Below the pieces are notes generated by a model. It did not search any database. It saw only the letters and a program-made list of their open reading frames with translations, and was not told where the DNA came from. Made by a program: the position numbers and the translations under genes. DNA of 64,000 nt from Comamonas testosteroni TK102 (GTDB taxonomy: Bacteria > Pseudomonadota > Gammaproteobacteria > Burkholderiales > Burkholderiaceae_C). Positions 35,259 through 44,091 of the stretch are shown here, one piece after another (position 1 is the stretch's first letter; every line of letters starts with the position of its first letter). Location: positions 5,518,001-5,582,000 of the forward strand of contig NZ_CP006704.1 of the NCBI RefSeq assembly GCF_000739375.1, in the 5' to 3' direction.

Positions 35259-36857
35259 TCAGGGGATATCTCGCAGCAAACGGCGCAGCACCTTTCCTGC
35301 GCCCGTGGCCGGTAGCGCATCGATGAAGCGCACCTCGCGCGGAGCCTTGTAGCTGGCCATGTTTTCCTTGCTCCAGGCCAGCAGCCCGTCCGCCTCCAGG
35401 CTTTGCCCCGGCTTGCGCACGATGAAGGCGCGCACGACCTCGCCTTTCTGGGCATCGGCAACACCGATCACGGCAGCCTGGGCGATGGCCGGATGCTTGA
35501 TCAGAATCGTCTCCACCTCTTCGGGGAAGACGCTGTAGCCCGAGACCTTGATCATTTCCTTGAAGCGGCCGATGAAGGTCAGATAGCCGTCCGCATCGAA
35601 TTTGCCCATATCGCCGGTATGCACCCAGCCGTCCTTGAGCGTCTTGGCCGTGGCCTCGGGCTTGTTCCAGTAGCCCTTGAAGTTGCCCGGGCCGCGAATG
35701 ATGATCTCGCCCACCTCGCCTGCCGCCAGCGGCGCGCCGGTCTCCGGATCTATCACCCGGATCTCGTTGCCCGGCGCAGGTTTGCCATGCGTGCCCCAGC
35801 GGATGGCATCGCCCGGCATGAAGGTATCCATGGTGTGGGTTTCGGACAGGCCGTAGGCCGCCTCGCTGGAGATGGCGTTGGGTGCGAACCTGCGCCATTG
35901 CTGCGCCAGATCCTCGGTATAGGTGATGCCGAAGCTGGTGACGGTGTTGCGGCGCAGCGCACTGAAATCCATCTTCTCCACGCCGGGCACCTGCATCAGA
36001 GCCACATTCATGGGCGCGATGCTGTACCACCAGCTGACGCGGTAGCGCTCCAGCGCCTGCGCCACGGCCAGCGGATCGAAGCGATGCAGCAGCACGCAGG
36101 TCGCCCCAGAATGCACGGGCATGTTCACCCCCATGGACATGCCGGCGATGTGATAGAGCGGGGCCACAGCCAGCAACACATCCTCGGCGCTGACGCCGGT
36201 CACCCGGGACGCGCCGGCCGTCTTGTAGGCGGCCGCGCCAAAACTCAGCATGGCGCCCTTGGGCAGGCCCGTGGTGCCCGAGGTATAGGTCATCAGCGCC
36301 ACATCGTCCATGCCCACCTCGACTGGCGCGGGCCTGGCACCGCTGTGCATGAGATCCCAGAAGGATGTCACATTGCCGGGCAGCGGCTGCACGGGGGCCT
36401 GCAGTTCGGCAGGCAGGGGCAGCGTGGCTCTGGCGGGCAGCCAGTCACCGTAGCGCACGGCCAGCACATGCTGCAGCGCGGTGCTGCCGCGCACCTTGTC
36501 GACCACGGGCAGCAGCACATCGGCCGCGATGATGATCCGCGCCTGCAGATCGTTGAGCTGGTATTCGAGCTCGTGCTCCTTGTTCAGCGGCCCGCAGGGG
36601 CAGACGATGGCTCCGATCTTCTGCACCGCGTAGTGCGCAACGATGTACTGCGGGCAGTTGCTCATGAACAGGGCGACGGGCTCGCCGGGCTTCACGCCCA
36701 GCTGCTGCAGATGCGCGGCCACGGCATCGCTGGCCTCATCCACCTGGCGCCAGCTGATGTGCTGTCCGTACCAGATATAGGCATCGCGCTCGGGATGCTG
36801 GCGCGCATTGCGGCGCAAGGCCTCATGCAGGGGAATGAGGATTTCGGATTCAGCCAT
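35259..36857 (-). CDS. AMP-dependent acyl-CoA synthetase / ligase
   Basis: A 532-residue adenylate-forming enzyme that activates a carboxylic acid to its CoA thioester. Motifs are the P-loop-like MTYTSGTTGLPKGAML near residue 190, the A5-type YGLSETHTMD near 335, the hinge TGDMGKFDADGYLTFIGRFK near 415, KVSGYSVFPEEVE, and the C-terminal catalytic Lys in GAGKVLRRLLR. AGGAGA precedes the ATG. It is the first gene of the unit with the acyl-CoA carboxylase and is divergent from the TetR regulator, so the two enzymes probably act in sequence. The substrate is not deducible. Confidence 0.9.
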   Translation of the reverse strand: MAESEILIPLHEALRRNARQHPERDAYIWYGQHISWRQVDEASDAVAAHLQQLGVKPGEPVALFMSNCPQYIVAHYAVQKIGAIVCPCGPLNKEHELEYQLNDLQARIIIAADVLLPVVDKVRGSTALQHVLAVRYGDWLPARATLPLPAELQAPVQPLPGNVTSFWDLMHSGARPAPVEVGMDDVALMTYTSGTTGLPKGAMLSFGAAAYKTAGASRVTGVSAEDVLLAVAPLYHIAGMSMGVNMPVHSGATCVLLHRFDPLAVAQALERYRVSWWYSIAPMNVALMQVPGVEKMDFSALRRNTVTSFGITYTEDLAQQWRRFAPNAISSEAAYGLSETHTMDTFMPGDAIRWGTHGKPAPGNEIRVIDPETGAPLAAGEVGEIIIRGPGNFKGYWNKPEATAKTLKDGWVHTGDMGKFDADGYLTFIGRFKEMIKVSGYSVFPEEVETILIKHPAIAQAAVIGVADAQKGEVVRAFIVRKPGQSLEADGLLAWSKENMASYKAPREVRFIDALPATGAGKVLRRLLRDIP

Positions 36858-36951
36858 GGTTGTCTCCTGGGTGTCTCGTATAGACCGAACAGCGGCGCCA
36901 CTTTCTCAGGGATTGCCTTAGGGCAATCTGCTGCTCGGCGTCTTGTCAATG

Positions 36952-36988
36952 TATACCTGCCGGTAGAACAATGCTACCCATTGGTATA
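36952..36988. promoter_or_regulatory. Two-part operator for the TetR regulator
   Basis: TATACC-TGCC-GGTAG (36952-36966) and CTACC-CATT-GGTATA (36974-36988) are inverted copies of each other, each itself built as ACC-N4-GGT. Their centres are 21 bp apart, about two helical turns. The pair sits in the divergent promoter region, 5 bp from the more upstream TetR start and 95 bp from the ligase start. It suits binding by two TetR dimers. Confidence 0.8.
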
Positions 36989-36992
36989 ACGA

Positions 36993-37784
36993 ATGCGACA
37001 CACGCAAACCCTCATGCCCGCCACAACCAGAAAGACCGAGAAAAAGCCGGCTGCGCCCGTGGCGCCGCGCGGCCGCCAGCGCCTGCCCACCGCTGGCTCC
37101 GACGAGAAGCGCGAGCGCATTCTCAAGGCCGCCGAAGCCCTGTTCGACCGCTATGGCTATGCCAACACCACCATCGAGCAGATCGTGCAGGCGCTGGGCG
37201 TGACCAAGCCGTTTGTCTACTACTACTTTCGCAACAAGCAGGAGATCTTTGAAACCCTTTGCTGGGCACCGACCGAGGCCTGCTTCACGGTGCTCGACTT
37301 TGCGGTCGACGACCCGCGCCCCGCGCATGAAAAGGCCATCGACGGCCTTCAGCGACTGATTGCCGCCACCATTGCGCACTACCCGGCGGGCTTCTTCCCC
37401 TACCGCGAGCCACAGGCCTTCAGCCCCGCCTATCTCAAGGCCTCGCGCAATGTGGCCCAGCAGTTCTACAAGCAGTTCTGCGCCCTGCTCGACGAAGGCC
37501 GCGCCAGCGGGCATTTCGATTTCCGCGACACCCGCATCACTGCCCAGGCGGCCTGCAGCCTGCCCGGATTTCTCTACAACTGGTATCAGCCTGGCGGCAA
37601 GCTGGGCCCGGCCGAGATGGTGGTCGAGCTCACCGATCTGGCCTCGCGCGTGCTGGGCCTGCGCACTGCGGCGGCCCCTGCGCGAAAGCGTGCGGCCAGG
37701 GCCGCACCGGCGCCGGCAGCGCAGACCTCTTCGCCTCCCAGGCGCCGCAAGAGCGCTTCATCCACCACCAACAGCGCCAGCTGA
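36993..37784 (+). CDS. TetR-family transcriptional regulator
   Basis: A 263-residue repressor (256 if the ATG at 37014 is used). A basic N-terminal tail precedes the helix-turn-helix at about residues 38-85: ILKAAEALFDRYGYANTTIE, then QALGVTKPFVYYYFRNKQEI. The C-terminal ligand domain is of ordinary size with an Ala/Arg/Lys-rich tail (about 225-263). It is divergent from the acyl-CoA ligase and carboxylase genes and lies 46 bp ahead of a Liv-type binding-protein gene. It probably senses the acyl-CoA or acid of that pathway. Confidence 0.85.
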   Translation: MRHTQTLMPATTRKTEKKPAAPVAPRGRQRLPTAGSDEKRERILKAAEALFDRYGYANTTIEQIVQALGVTKPFVYYYFRNKQEIFETLCWAPTEACFTVLDFAVDDPRPAHEKAIDGLQRLIAATIAHYPAGFFPYREPQAFSPAYLKASRNVAQQFYKQFCALLDEGRASGHFDFRDTRITAQAACSLPGFLYNWYQPGGKLGPAEMVVELTDLASRVLGLRTAAAPARKRAARAAPAPAAQTSSPPRRRKSASSTTNSAS

Positions 37785-37830
37785 GAGCCTCGAAGGCCAA
37801 GGCGCCATTCCAACTCCTGGAGACAAAACC

Positions 37831-39078
37831 ATGTCAGTTCGCTTCTCAGCCCTTGCGCTGGCCGCCGGCCTTTGTGCCGGCACCGTATCCGCCCAGACGG
37901 CAGAGCCGTTCAAGATCGCGTTCATCGACCCTCTCTCCGGCCCGTTTGCCAATGTGGGGGAAGTCATGCGCAACCATGTGCTCTATGCCGTCGATGACGT
38001 GAATGCCAAGGGCGGCCTCTACAACGGAGCCAAGTTCCAGCTGCTGCAGTTCGACAGCAAGCTCTCGGCCCAGGAAAGCCAGAGCGCGCTGCAGGCCGCC
38101 ATAGACCAGGGCGCACGCGTGGTGGTGACGGGGGGCTCGGGCTCCTCGGTGGTCACGGCGCTGGTGCAGGCGGCGGCGCGCTACAACCAGCGCAATCCGG
38201 GCAAGGAGGTGCTGATACTCAACCACAGCTCCATCGATCCCGAGCTGACCGGCAAGTCCTGCAGCTTCTGGCATTTCATGTTCGACGCCAACACGGCCAT
38301 GCGCATGCAGGCCATTGCGAACTACATCAAGACCCAGCCCGAGATCGGCAAGGTCTTTCTGCTCAACCAGGACTATGCCCACGGCAAGCAATGGGCCAGC
38401 TTCGGCCGCAGCATGGTTGCCAAGGCAAGACCGGATATCCAGTTCGTGGGCGAGACCCTGCACCCCATGGGTCGCATCAAGGACTTTGCGCCCTATGTGG
38501 CCAAGATCAAGGAGGTCGGCACCGATTCGGTCATCACCGGCAACTGGGGCCAGGATCTGGCCCTGCTGCTCAAGTCGGCCGGCGACTCGGGCTACAACCT
38601 GCGCTACTTCAACCACAGCGCAGGCGGCTTCCCGGGCACCGTGACCTCCATTTCCCAGGCAAAGATAGGCCAGGTGACCTGGGTCGCGGAATGGCACCCC
38701 GGCATGGCCGACCGCGCCCAGGCCGACGCCCGGGCCAGGGAGTACAAGGCCAGGATGAACCAGGACTTTCTGGCCCCGCGCATGGACCTGGTGCCGCGCA
38801 TGCTGGCCGCTGCCATGGCCAAGGCCCAGTCCACCGAGCCCGTGAAAATTGCCAAGGCCATGGAGGACATGTCCATGGACACCGTATTCGGCCCCGTCAA
38901 GATGCGCGGCAAGGACCATCAGTTGCTGCTGCCCCAGGTCGTCAACACCATCGCACCCGTGGACGGCAAGCTGGTCAAGACCGGCTGGGAAGGCACGAAC
39001 TACGGTTTCAGAACCGACGCCGTCTATTCCGCCCAGCAGCTTGATCTACCCACGGAGTGCCAGATGAAACGGCCGTAA
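37831..39078 (+). CDS. Liv-type ABC transporter substrate-binding protein
   Basis: A 415-residue periplasmic binding protein (Peripla_BP_6). The signal peptide is at about residues 1-21 (ends GTVSA). The mature start FKIAFIDPLSGPFANVGEVM, VVVTGGSGSSVVTALVQAAA and VFLLNQDYAHGKQWASFGRS are family features; it is longer than LivJ. GGAG lies about 10 bp before the ATG. It follows the TetR gene by 46 bp and is probably co-transcribed with it. No permease or ATPase is adjacent. Context suggests it binds the acid that the neighbouring ligase activates. Confidence 0.85.
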   Translation: MSVRFSALALAAGLCAGTVSAQTAEPFKIAFIDPLSGPFANVGEVMRNHVLYAVDDVNAKGGLYNGAKFQLLQFDSKLSAQESQSALQAAIDQGARVVVTGGSGSSVVTALVQAAARYNQRNPGKEVLILNHSSIDPELTGKSCSFWHFMFDANTAMRMQAIANYIKTQPEIGKVFLLNQDYAHGKQWASFGRSMVAKARPDIQFVGETLHPMGRIKDFAPYVAKIKEVGTDSVITGNWGQDLALLLKSAGDSGYNLRYFNHSAGGFPGTVTSISQAKIGQVTWVAEWHPGMADRAQADARAREYKARMNQDFLAPRMDLVPRMLAAAMAKAQSTEPVKIAKAMEDMSMDTVFGPVKMRGKDHQLLLPQVVNTIAPVDGKLVKTGWEGTNYGFRTDAVYSAQQLDLPTECQMKRP

Positions 39079-39138
39079 AAATGAGGACGGGTCTTCGACT
39101 CTGTCGCTAGGCTTGCAGCGGGCGTGGCCCCACACCAG

Positions 39139-39252
39139 AGACAGCAAGCAAGGGCCGCCCCGCCGCGAAGCTGTCGTCCCCCTCCCATAGCGCGCAGCGC
39201 GCAGAGAGAGGGGCGCCCGGCCAGGGGGAAGCCGCGTAGCGGCTCAGGGGGT
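39139..39252 (-). repeat. GC-rich intergenic repeat (family 1, copy C) with internal insert
   Basis: On the minus strand it starts CCCCCTGAGCCGCTACGCGG and ends CGGGGCGGCCCTTGCTTGCT, matching the family. About 37 bp of extra GC-rich sequence (about 39187-39222, containing GCGCGCAGCGCGC) separates the two halves. It fills the gap between the binding-protein gene and yggS. Confidence 0.7.
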
Positions 39253-39975
39253 TGGGGTACTGTAAGTACGCCGTCCAAACACTCCGCTGCCCACGCGCAC
39301 CATGGTGCTGCCTGCCGCCACGGCGGCTTCCAGATCGCCGGTCATGCCCATGGACAGCGTGTCGAAATGCTCCAGCCCCGCGAGAGCGCTGGACTTTATG
39401 GCATCAAAAATGGATGCCGCCCTTTTATGGACTGCGCATTGCGCTTCGAAATCAGGAGTTTCGTCGGGAATGCTCATGATGCCGCGCAGCTGCAGATTGG
39501 GCAGTTTCACCATGGCTTCGGCCAGCTCCAGCGCTTGCTCGGCCAGGACGCCGGACTTGGTGGCGCCGCCATCCACATTGACCTGAATGCAGACATTGAG
39601 CCGTGCCATGCCCTGGGGACGCTGGGCCGAAAGACGCTCGGCGATCTTGAGCCGGTCCACGGTCTGGGCCCAGTCGAAATTCTCAGCCACCAGCCGCGTC
39701 TTGTTGCTCTGGATGGGGCCTATGCAATGCCATTGCAGCGCCTCGGCGCCGGCCAGCTGCATGGCGCGCACGGCGGCGATCTTCTCCACGGCCTCCTGGA
39801 TATAGTTCTCGCCAAAGCTGCGCTGGCCGGCCAGCATTGCCTCGCGCACCGCATCCGCGCCGAAGGTCTTGGAAACGGCCAGCAGTTGCAGCGATGTCAC
39901 GGGCCGGCTTGCACTGGCGCAAGCGGCTGCAATGCGGGCATGAATCTGCCCCAGATTGTTTTCAATCGTCGTCAT
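39244..39975 (-). CDS. yggS: YggS/PLPBP family pyridoxal phosphate homeostasis protein
   Basis: A 243-residue PLP-binding protein of the alanine-racemase N-terminal fold, without racemase activity in known members, that keeps free PLP balanced. The start MTTIENNLGQIHARIAAACA at 39975 is chosen because the longer upstream frame runs into the pilT gene. The PLP Lys is in LLAVSKTFGADAVREAM near residue 36, followed by SFGENYIQEAVEKI, ALQWHCIGPIQSNKTRL, VNVDGGATKSGV and LSMGMTGDLEAAV. It is divergent from pilT with 37 bp between starts, a pairing common in proteobacteria. Confidence 0.92.
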   Translation of the reverse strand: MTTIENNLGQIHARIAAACASASRPVTSLQLLAVSKTFGADAVREAMLAGQRSFGENYIQEAVEKIAAVRAMQLAGAEALQWHCIGPIQSNKTRLVAENFDWAQTVDRLKIAERLSAQRPQGMARLNVCIQVNVDGGATKSGVLAEQALELAEAMVKLPNLQLRGIMSIPDETPDFEAQCAVHKRAASIFDAIKSSALAGLEHFDTLSMGMTGDLEAAVAAGSTMVRVGSGVFGRRTYSTPTP

Positions 39976-40012
39976 AATTGGCGCCAGAGTACCAAACCAG
40001 AGAGGGATCTCC

Positions 40013-41056
40013 GTGGATATCACGCAATTGCTGGCATTCAGTGTCAAGAACAAGGCTTCGGACTTGCATTTGTCGGCAGGCCTGCCCCCCATGATTCGCG
40101 TCCACGGCGATGTGCGTCGCATCAACATCGATCCGCTGGACCACAAGACCGTGCACGCCATGGTCTACGACATCATGAGCGATGCCCAGCGCAAACAGTA
40201 CGAAGAGTTTCTGGAAGTGGACTTTTCGTTCGAAATTGAAGGCCTGGCGCGGTTTCGTGTCAACGCCTTCAACCAGAACCGCGGCGCGGCGGCCGTGTTC
40301 CGTACCATTCCCAGCAAGATCCTGACGCTGGAGCAGCTCAACGCCCCCAAGATCTTCTCCGACCTGGCACTGAAGCCGCGCGGCCTGGTGCTGGTGACGG
40401 GCCCCACGGGCTCGGGCAAGTCCACCACGCTGGCGGCCATGGTCAACTATCTCAACGAGACCGAGTACGGCCACATCCTGACGGTGGAAGACCCCATCGA
40501 ATTCGTGCACGAGTCCAAGAAATGCCTGATCAACCAGCGCGAAGTCGGCCCCATGACGCTGTCGTTCGCGGCAGCGCTGAAGTCCGCGCTGCGTGAAGAC
40601 CCGGACGCGATTCTGGTTGGCGAAATGCGCGACCTGGAAACCATCCGCCTGGCCATGACGGCGGCCGAGACCGGTCACCTGGTGTTCGGCACGCTGCACA
40701 CCTCGTCGGCCGCCAAGACCATCGACCGTATCATCGACGTGTTCCCGGCCGAGGAAAAGGAAATGGTGCGCGCCATGCTCTCAGAGTCGCTGCAGGCCGT
40801 GATCTCGCAGACGCTGTGCAAGACCAAGGACGGCCAGGGCCGCGTGGCCGCGCACGAGATCATGCTGGGCACGCCCGCCATCCGCAACCTGATTCGCGAG
40901 GCCAAGGTGGCACAGATGTACTCCACCATCCAGACCAGCCAGAACATGGGCATGCAGACCCTGGACCAGAACCTGACCGATCTGGTGCGCCGCAACCTCA
41001 TCAGCCCGGCCGAAGCGCGCAGCAAGGCCAAGATTCCCGAGAACTTTCCGGGATAA
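40013..41056 (+). CDS. pilT: Type IV pilus retraction ATPase PilT
   Basis: PilT is the hexameric ATPase that depolymerises type IV pili for twitching motility and DNA uptake. From the GTG at 40013 the protein has 347 residues, the usual length, starting (M)DITQLLAFSVKNKASDLHLS. GAGGGA sits 5 bp upstream, whereas the ATG at 39956 would lie inside the yggS start. Walker A is GPTGSGKSTTLAAMV near residue 131, the Asp box TVEDPIEFVH, Walker B ILVGEMRDLETIRLAMTAAE, and the AIRNLIRE motif is present. pilU follows, separated by a repeat. Confidence 0.95.
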   Translation: MDITQLLAFSVKNKASDLHLSAGLPPMIRVHGDVRRINIDPLDHKTVHAMVYDIMSDAQRKQYEEFLEVDFSFEIEGLARFRVNAFNQNRGAAAVFRTIPSKILTLEQLNAPKIFSDLALKPRGLVLVTGPTGSGKSTTLAAMVNYLNETEYGHILTVEDPIEFVHESKKCLINQREVGPMTLSFAAALKSALREDPDAILVGEMRDLETIRLAMTAAETGHLVFGTLHTSSAAKTIDRIIDVFPAEEKEMVRAMLSESLQAVISQTLCKTKDGQGRVAAHEIMLGTPAIRNLIREAKVAQMYSTIQTSQNMGMQTLDQNLTDLVRRNLISPAEARSKAKIPENFPG

Positions 41057-41057
41057 G

Positions 41058-41132
41058 GCGCCCCCTGAGCGGCGTTGCCGCTTCCCCCCAGGGGGATGAC
41101 GCCCTCGCCGCGAGGCGGCTCTTGCTCGGCGT
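41058..41132 (+). repeat. GC-rich intergenic repeat (family 1, copy D)
   Basis: This is the best-preserved copy: CCCCCTGAGCGGCGTTGCCG, then CTTCCCCCCAGGGGGATGAC, then CGCGAGGCGGCTCTTGCTCG. It lies between pilT and pilU, which are otherwise likely co-transcribed. CCCCC/GGGGG and GCGGC/GCCGC pairing allow a folded RNA. Confidence 0.78.
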
Positions 41133-41179
41133 CTCTCACTTGGGCTCTGCCAATTTTGACGCTGCATCAAGGAACGATC

Positions 41180-42316
41180 ATGGAACGCGGTCAGGCCAGT
41201 AAATTCATCAACGATCTGCTCAAGCTCATGGTCAGCCGCAACGGCAGCGACCTGTTCATCACGGCGGAGTTTCCGCCCGCCATCAAGATTGACGGCAAAG
41301 TCACCAAGGTCTCGCCCCAGCCGCTGAGCCCGCTGCATACGCTGGCCCTGGCACGCTCCATCATGAACGACAGGCAGGTGGCGGACTTCGAGCACACCAA
41401 GGAGTGCAACTTCGCCATCTCGCCGGCCGGCGTGGGTCGCTTCCGCGTCAATGCCTTCATGCAGCAGGGCAAGGTCGGCATGGTGCTGCGTACCATTCCC
41501 ACCACCCTGCCCACGATTGACGGCCTGGGCGTGCCGCAGGTGCTCAAGGAAGTGACCATGACCAAGCGCGGCCTGTGCGTCCTGGTGGGCGCGACGGGCT
41601 CGGGCAAGTCCACCACGCTGGCTGCCATGGTGGACTGGCGCAATGAGAACTCCTTCGGCCACATCATCACGGTGGAAGACCCCGTGGAATTCGTGCACCC
41701 GCACAAGAACTGCGTAGTCACGCAACGCGAGGTGGGGCTGGATACGGACAGCTGGGAAGCGGCACTCAAGAACACGCTGCGCCAGGCTCCCGATGTGATT
41801 TTGATGGGCGAAATCCGCGACCGTGAAACCATGGAGCACGCGATTGCGTTCTCGGAAACCGGTCACCTGTGCCTGGCCACGCTGCATGCCAACAGTGCCA
41901 ACCAGGCGCTGGACCGCATCGTCAACTTCTTTCCCGAAGAACGCCGTCCACAGCTGCTGATGGATGTGTCGCTGAACCTGCGGGCCATCATCTCCCAGCG
42001 TCTGATTCCCAAGCAGGACAGCAAGGGCCGTGTCGCCGCCATCGAGGTGATGCTCAACTCTCCGCTGATTGCCGACCTGATCTTCAAGGGCGAGGTCGTC
42101 GAGATCAAGGAGATCATGAAGAAAAGCCGCAATATCGGCATGCAGACCTTCGATCAGGCGCTGTTCGACCTGTTCGAATCCAATCTCATCACCTACGAAG
42201 ATGCGCTGCGCAATGCAGACTCGGTCAACGACCTGCGTCTGCAGATCAAGCTCAACAGCCAGCGCGCCCGGACTCTGGACCTGGCAGCCGGCACCGAACA
42301 TCTGACCATCGTCTAA
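41180..42316 (+). CDS. pilU: PilT-like retraction accessory ATPase PilU
   Basis: A 378-residue paralogue of PilT that supports pilus retraction together with PilT. The start MERGQASKFINDLLKLMVSR at 41180 has AAGGA just upstream. Walker A is GATGSGKSTTLAAMVDW, with VEDPVEFVHPHKNC, the Walker B region ILMGEIRDRETMEHAIAFSE and the C-terminal IKEIMKKSRNIGMQTFDQAL. PilU-specific wording and its place after pilT settle the name. It is separated from pilT by a 123-bp gap holding a repeat. Confidence 0.94.
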   Translation: MERGQASKFINDLLKLMVSRNGSDLFITAEFPPAIKIDGKVTKVSPQPLSPLHTLALARSIMNDRQVADFEHTKECNFAISPAGVGRFRVNAFMQQGKVGMVLRTIPTTLPTIDGLGVPQVLKEVTMTKRGLCVLVGATGSGKSTTLAAMVDWRNENSFGHIITVEDPVEFVHPHKNCVVTQREVGLDTDSWEAALKNTLRQAPDVILMGEIRDRETMEHAIAFSETGHLCLATLHANSANQALDRIVNFFPEERRPQLLMDVSLNLRAIISQRLIPKQDSKGRVAAIEVMLNSPLIADLIFKGEVVEIKEIMKKSRNIGMQTFDQALFDLFESNLITYEDALRNADSVNDLRLQIKLNSQRARTLDLAAGTEHLTIV

Positions 42317-42464
42317 CCCCAAGGCGCCGGCATCTCCTCCCACAGGTGGAGCGCTGACTTTGCTGGGGTGCGGCAGGGCCGGCCAGGACCCTGCGCTCCG
42401 CCACGGCCATGCACTGCGGCGCTACCATGATCGAACTGTTCCGTACCAAGTCTTAGAGGATTTC

Positions 42465-43376
42465 ATGAGCACAGCCACCATCGCCTCCCGCAGCTACGCA
42501 CCCTGCACTTCCACGCCCGTGGCCTTTCTGGGTCTGGGTGTCATGGGTTCCCCCATGGCCGGGCATCTGGCTGCCGCAGGCCATCAGGTCACGGTCTACA
42601 ACCGCACCGCTGCCAAGGCCGAAGCCTGGGTCGAGGAATTTGTCGGCGGCCGCCGTGGGGCCACGCCCCGCGAAGCCGTCAAGGGCGCACGCATGGTCTT
42701 TTGCTGCGTGGGCAACGATGACGACCTGCGCTCGATTGCGCTGGGAGACGACGGTGCTTTCGCCGGCATGGAGCCTGGGGCCATCTTTGTAGATCACACC
42801 ACAGCCTCGGCGCAGGTGGCACGCGAGCTGTATGCACAGGCCCGCCAGCGCGGCCTGCACTTCATGGACGCCCCGGTATCGGGCGGTCAGGCCGGTGCGG
42901 TCAACGGCCAGCTCACCGTCATGTGCGGCGGCGATCAGGAGGTATTCGACCAGGTTGCCCCGGTGGCTGACGCCTTCTCGCGCGCCTTTACCTATATGGG
43001 TGCATGCGGCAACGGACAACTGACCAAGATGGTCAATCAGATCTGCATTGCGGGCCTGGTCCAGGGACTGTCCGAAGCCATTGCCTTTGGTCTGCGTGCC
43101 GACCTGGATGTGGAGAAGGTCCTCGACGTGATCGGCAAGGGCGCCGCCCAGAGCTGGCAGATGGACAATCGCGGCAAGACCATGGCCGTGGGCAAGTTCG
43201 ACTTCGGCTTTGCCGTGGACTGGATGCGCAAGGATCTGGGACTGGTTCTGGCCGAGGCCCAGCGCAATGGCGCACGCCTGCCCGTCACCGCGCTGGTGGA
43301 CCAGTTCTATGCCGATGTGCAGGCCATGGGCGGCAATCGCTGGGATACCTCCAGCCTGATCCAGCGCCTGCGCTAA
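42465..43376 (+). CDS. NAD(P)-dependent beta-hydroxyacid dehydrogenase (3-hydroxyisobutyrate dehydrogenase family)
   Basis: A 303-residue oxidoreductase. The start MSTATIASRSYAPCTSTPVA has AGAGGA upstream. The Rossmann motif is VAFLGLGVMGSPMAGHLAAA near residue 20, the substrate loop FMDAPVSGGQAGAVNGQLTV near 130, and the catalytic Lys in GNGQLTKMVNQICIAGLVQG near 185. The family includes 3-hydroxyisobutyrate, tartronate-semialdehyde and related dehydrogenases; sequence reading alone does not choose among them. A strong terminator follows. Confidence 0.87.
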   Translation: MSTATIASRSYAPCTSTPVAFLGLGVMGSPMAGHLAAAGHQVTVYNRTAAKAEAWVEEFVGGRRGATPREAVKGARMVFCCVGNDDDLRSIALGDDGAFAGMEPGAIFVDHTTASAQVARELYAQARQRGLHFMDAPVSGGQAGAVNGQLTVMCGGDQEVFDQVAPVADAFSRAFTYMGACGNGQLTKMVNQICIAGLVQGLSEAIAFGLRADLDVEKVLDVIGKGAAQSWQMDNRGKTMAVGKFDFGFAVDWMRKDLGLVLAEAQRNGARLPVTALVDQFYADVQAMGGNRWDTSSLIQRLR

Positions 43377-43388
43377 GCGCCGGCCCAT

Positions 43389-43420
43389 GAAAAAAGCCGG
43401 ACCTGGGTCCGGCTTTTTTC
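43389..43420. terminator. Bidirectional rho-independent terminator
   Basis: GAAAAAAGCCGGACC pairs perfectly with GGTCCGGCTTTTTTC around a 2-nt centre. A-runs and T-runs on both sides allow it to stop the dehydrogenase transcript (plus) and the convergent dolP transcript (minus). Confidence 0.93.
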
Positions 43421-43437
43421 ATGCCTGTAGATCCGCT

Positions 43438-44091
43438 TCAGTTCATGCTGGAGCGGTCTTCGACCACCGGTGCAGCCCTGGATGTCGACGCGGCCAGTTC
43501 CTCTTCGGAGAAGACTTCGAACAGGCGCACAACCTTGCTCACATCGTTGACGCCACGGGCAATCTCGGCAGCCCGCTTGGATTCGCGCGGCGTGACTATG
43601 CCCATCAGATAGACCACGTTGTTCTCGGTCACGACCTTGATGGCCGAGGATGAAATGTCCTTGGCATTGACCAGACTGGCCTTGACCTTGGTCGTGATCA
43701 GAGAGTCCTGGGAGCGCTGACCCAGAGTGGCCGTGAAAGGCGCGACCTCGATCTCGTTATAGACCTGGCGTACGGTGGATTGTTCGCGCACCAGTTTCTC
43801 GATAGTCGCCTTGTCCGTCGCATTGCCTGCCTGGCCGGTCAGCAGCACTACACGGTTGTAGCTGGTGGCACTGACACGGGCCTTGTCACCCATCACCTCG
43901 CTGATGCGATTGCCGGCACGCAGCTCGATGCCCTGGTCCTCAACCTGAGTGCCGGTGGTGCGCCTGTCCACTGCCGACATGCCCGCCACAGCGGCACCGC
44001 CACCCACCAGAGCCACGCAACCGCTCAAGGCACCGCCCAGAGCGGCAACGGTCAGGGCCGCACATGCAACACGGGTCCACTTCAACTTCAT
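43438..44091 (-). CDS. dolP: BON-domain outer-membrane lipoprotein (DolP/YraP)
   Basis: A 217-residue lipoprotein with signal and lipobox LGGALSGC (Cys near residue 25), followed by a Gly/Ala-rich linker and two BON domains (about 55-120 and 135-205; SATSYNRVVLLTGQAGNATD and VVTENNVVYLMGIVTPRESK). DolP supports outer-membrane integrity. The start overlaps the diaA stop (ATGA), showing translational coupling. The order yraN-diaA-dolP beside rsmI matches E. coli, which supports the name. Confidence 0.9.
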   Translation of the reverse strand: MKLKWTRVACAALTVAALGGALSGCVALVGGGAAVAGMSAVDRRTTGTQVEDQGIELRAGNRISEVMGDKARVSATSYNRVVLLTGQAGNATDKATIEKLVREQSTVRQVYNEIEVAPFTATLGQRSQDSLITTKVKASLVNAKDISSSAIKVVTENNVVYLMGIVTPRESKRAAEIARGVNDVSKVVRLFEVFSEEELAASTSRAAPVVEDRSSMN

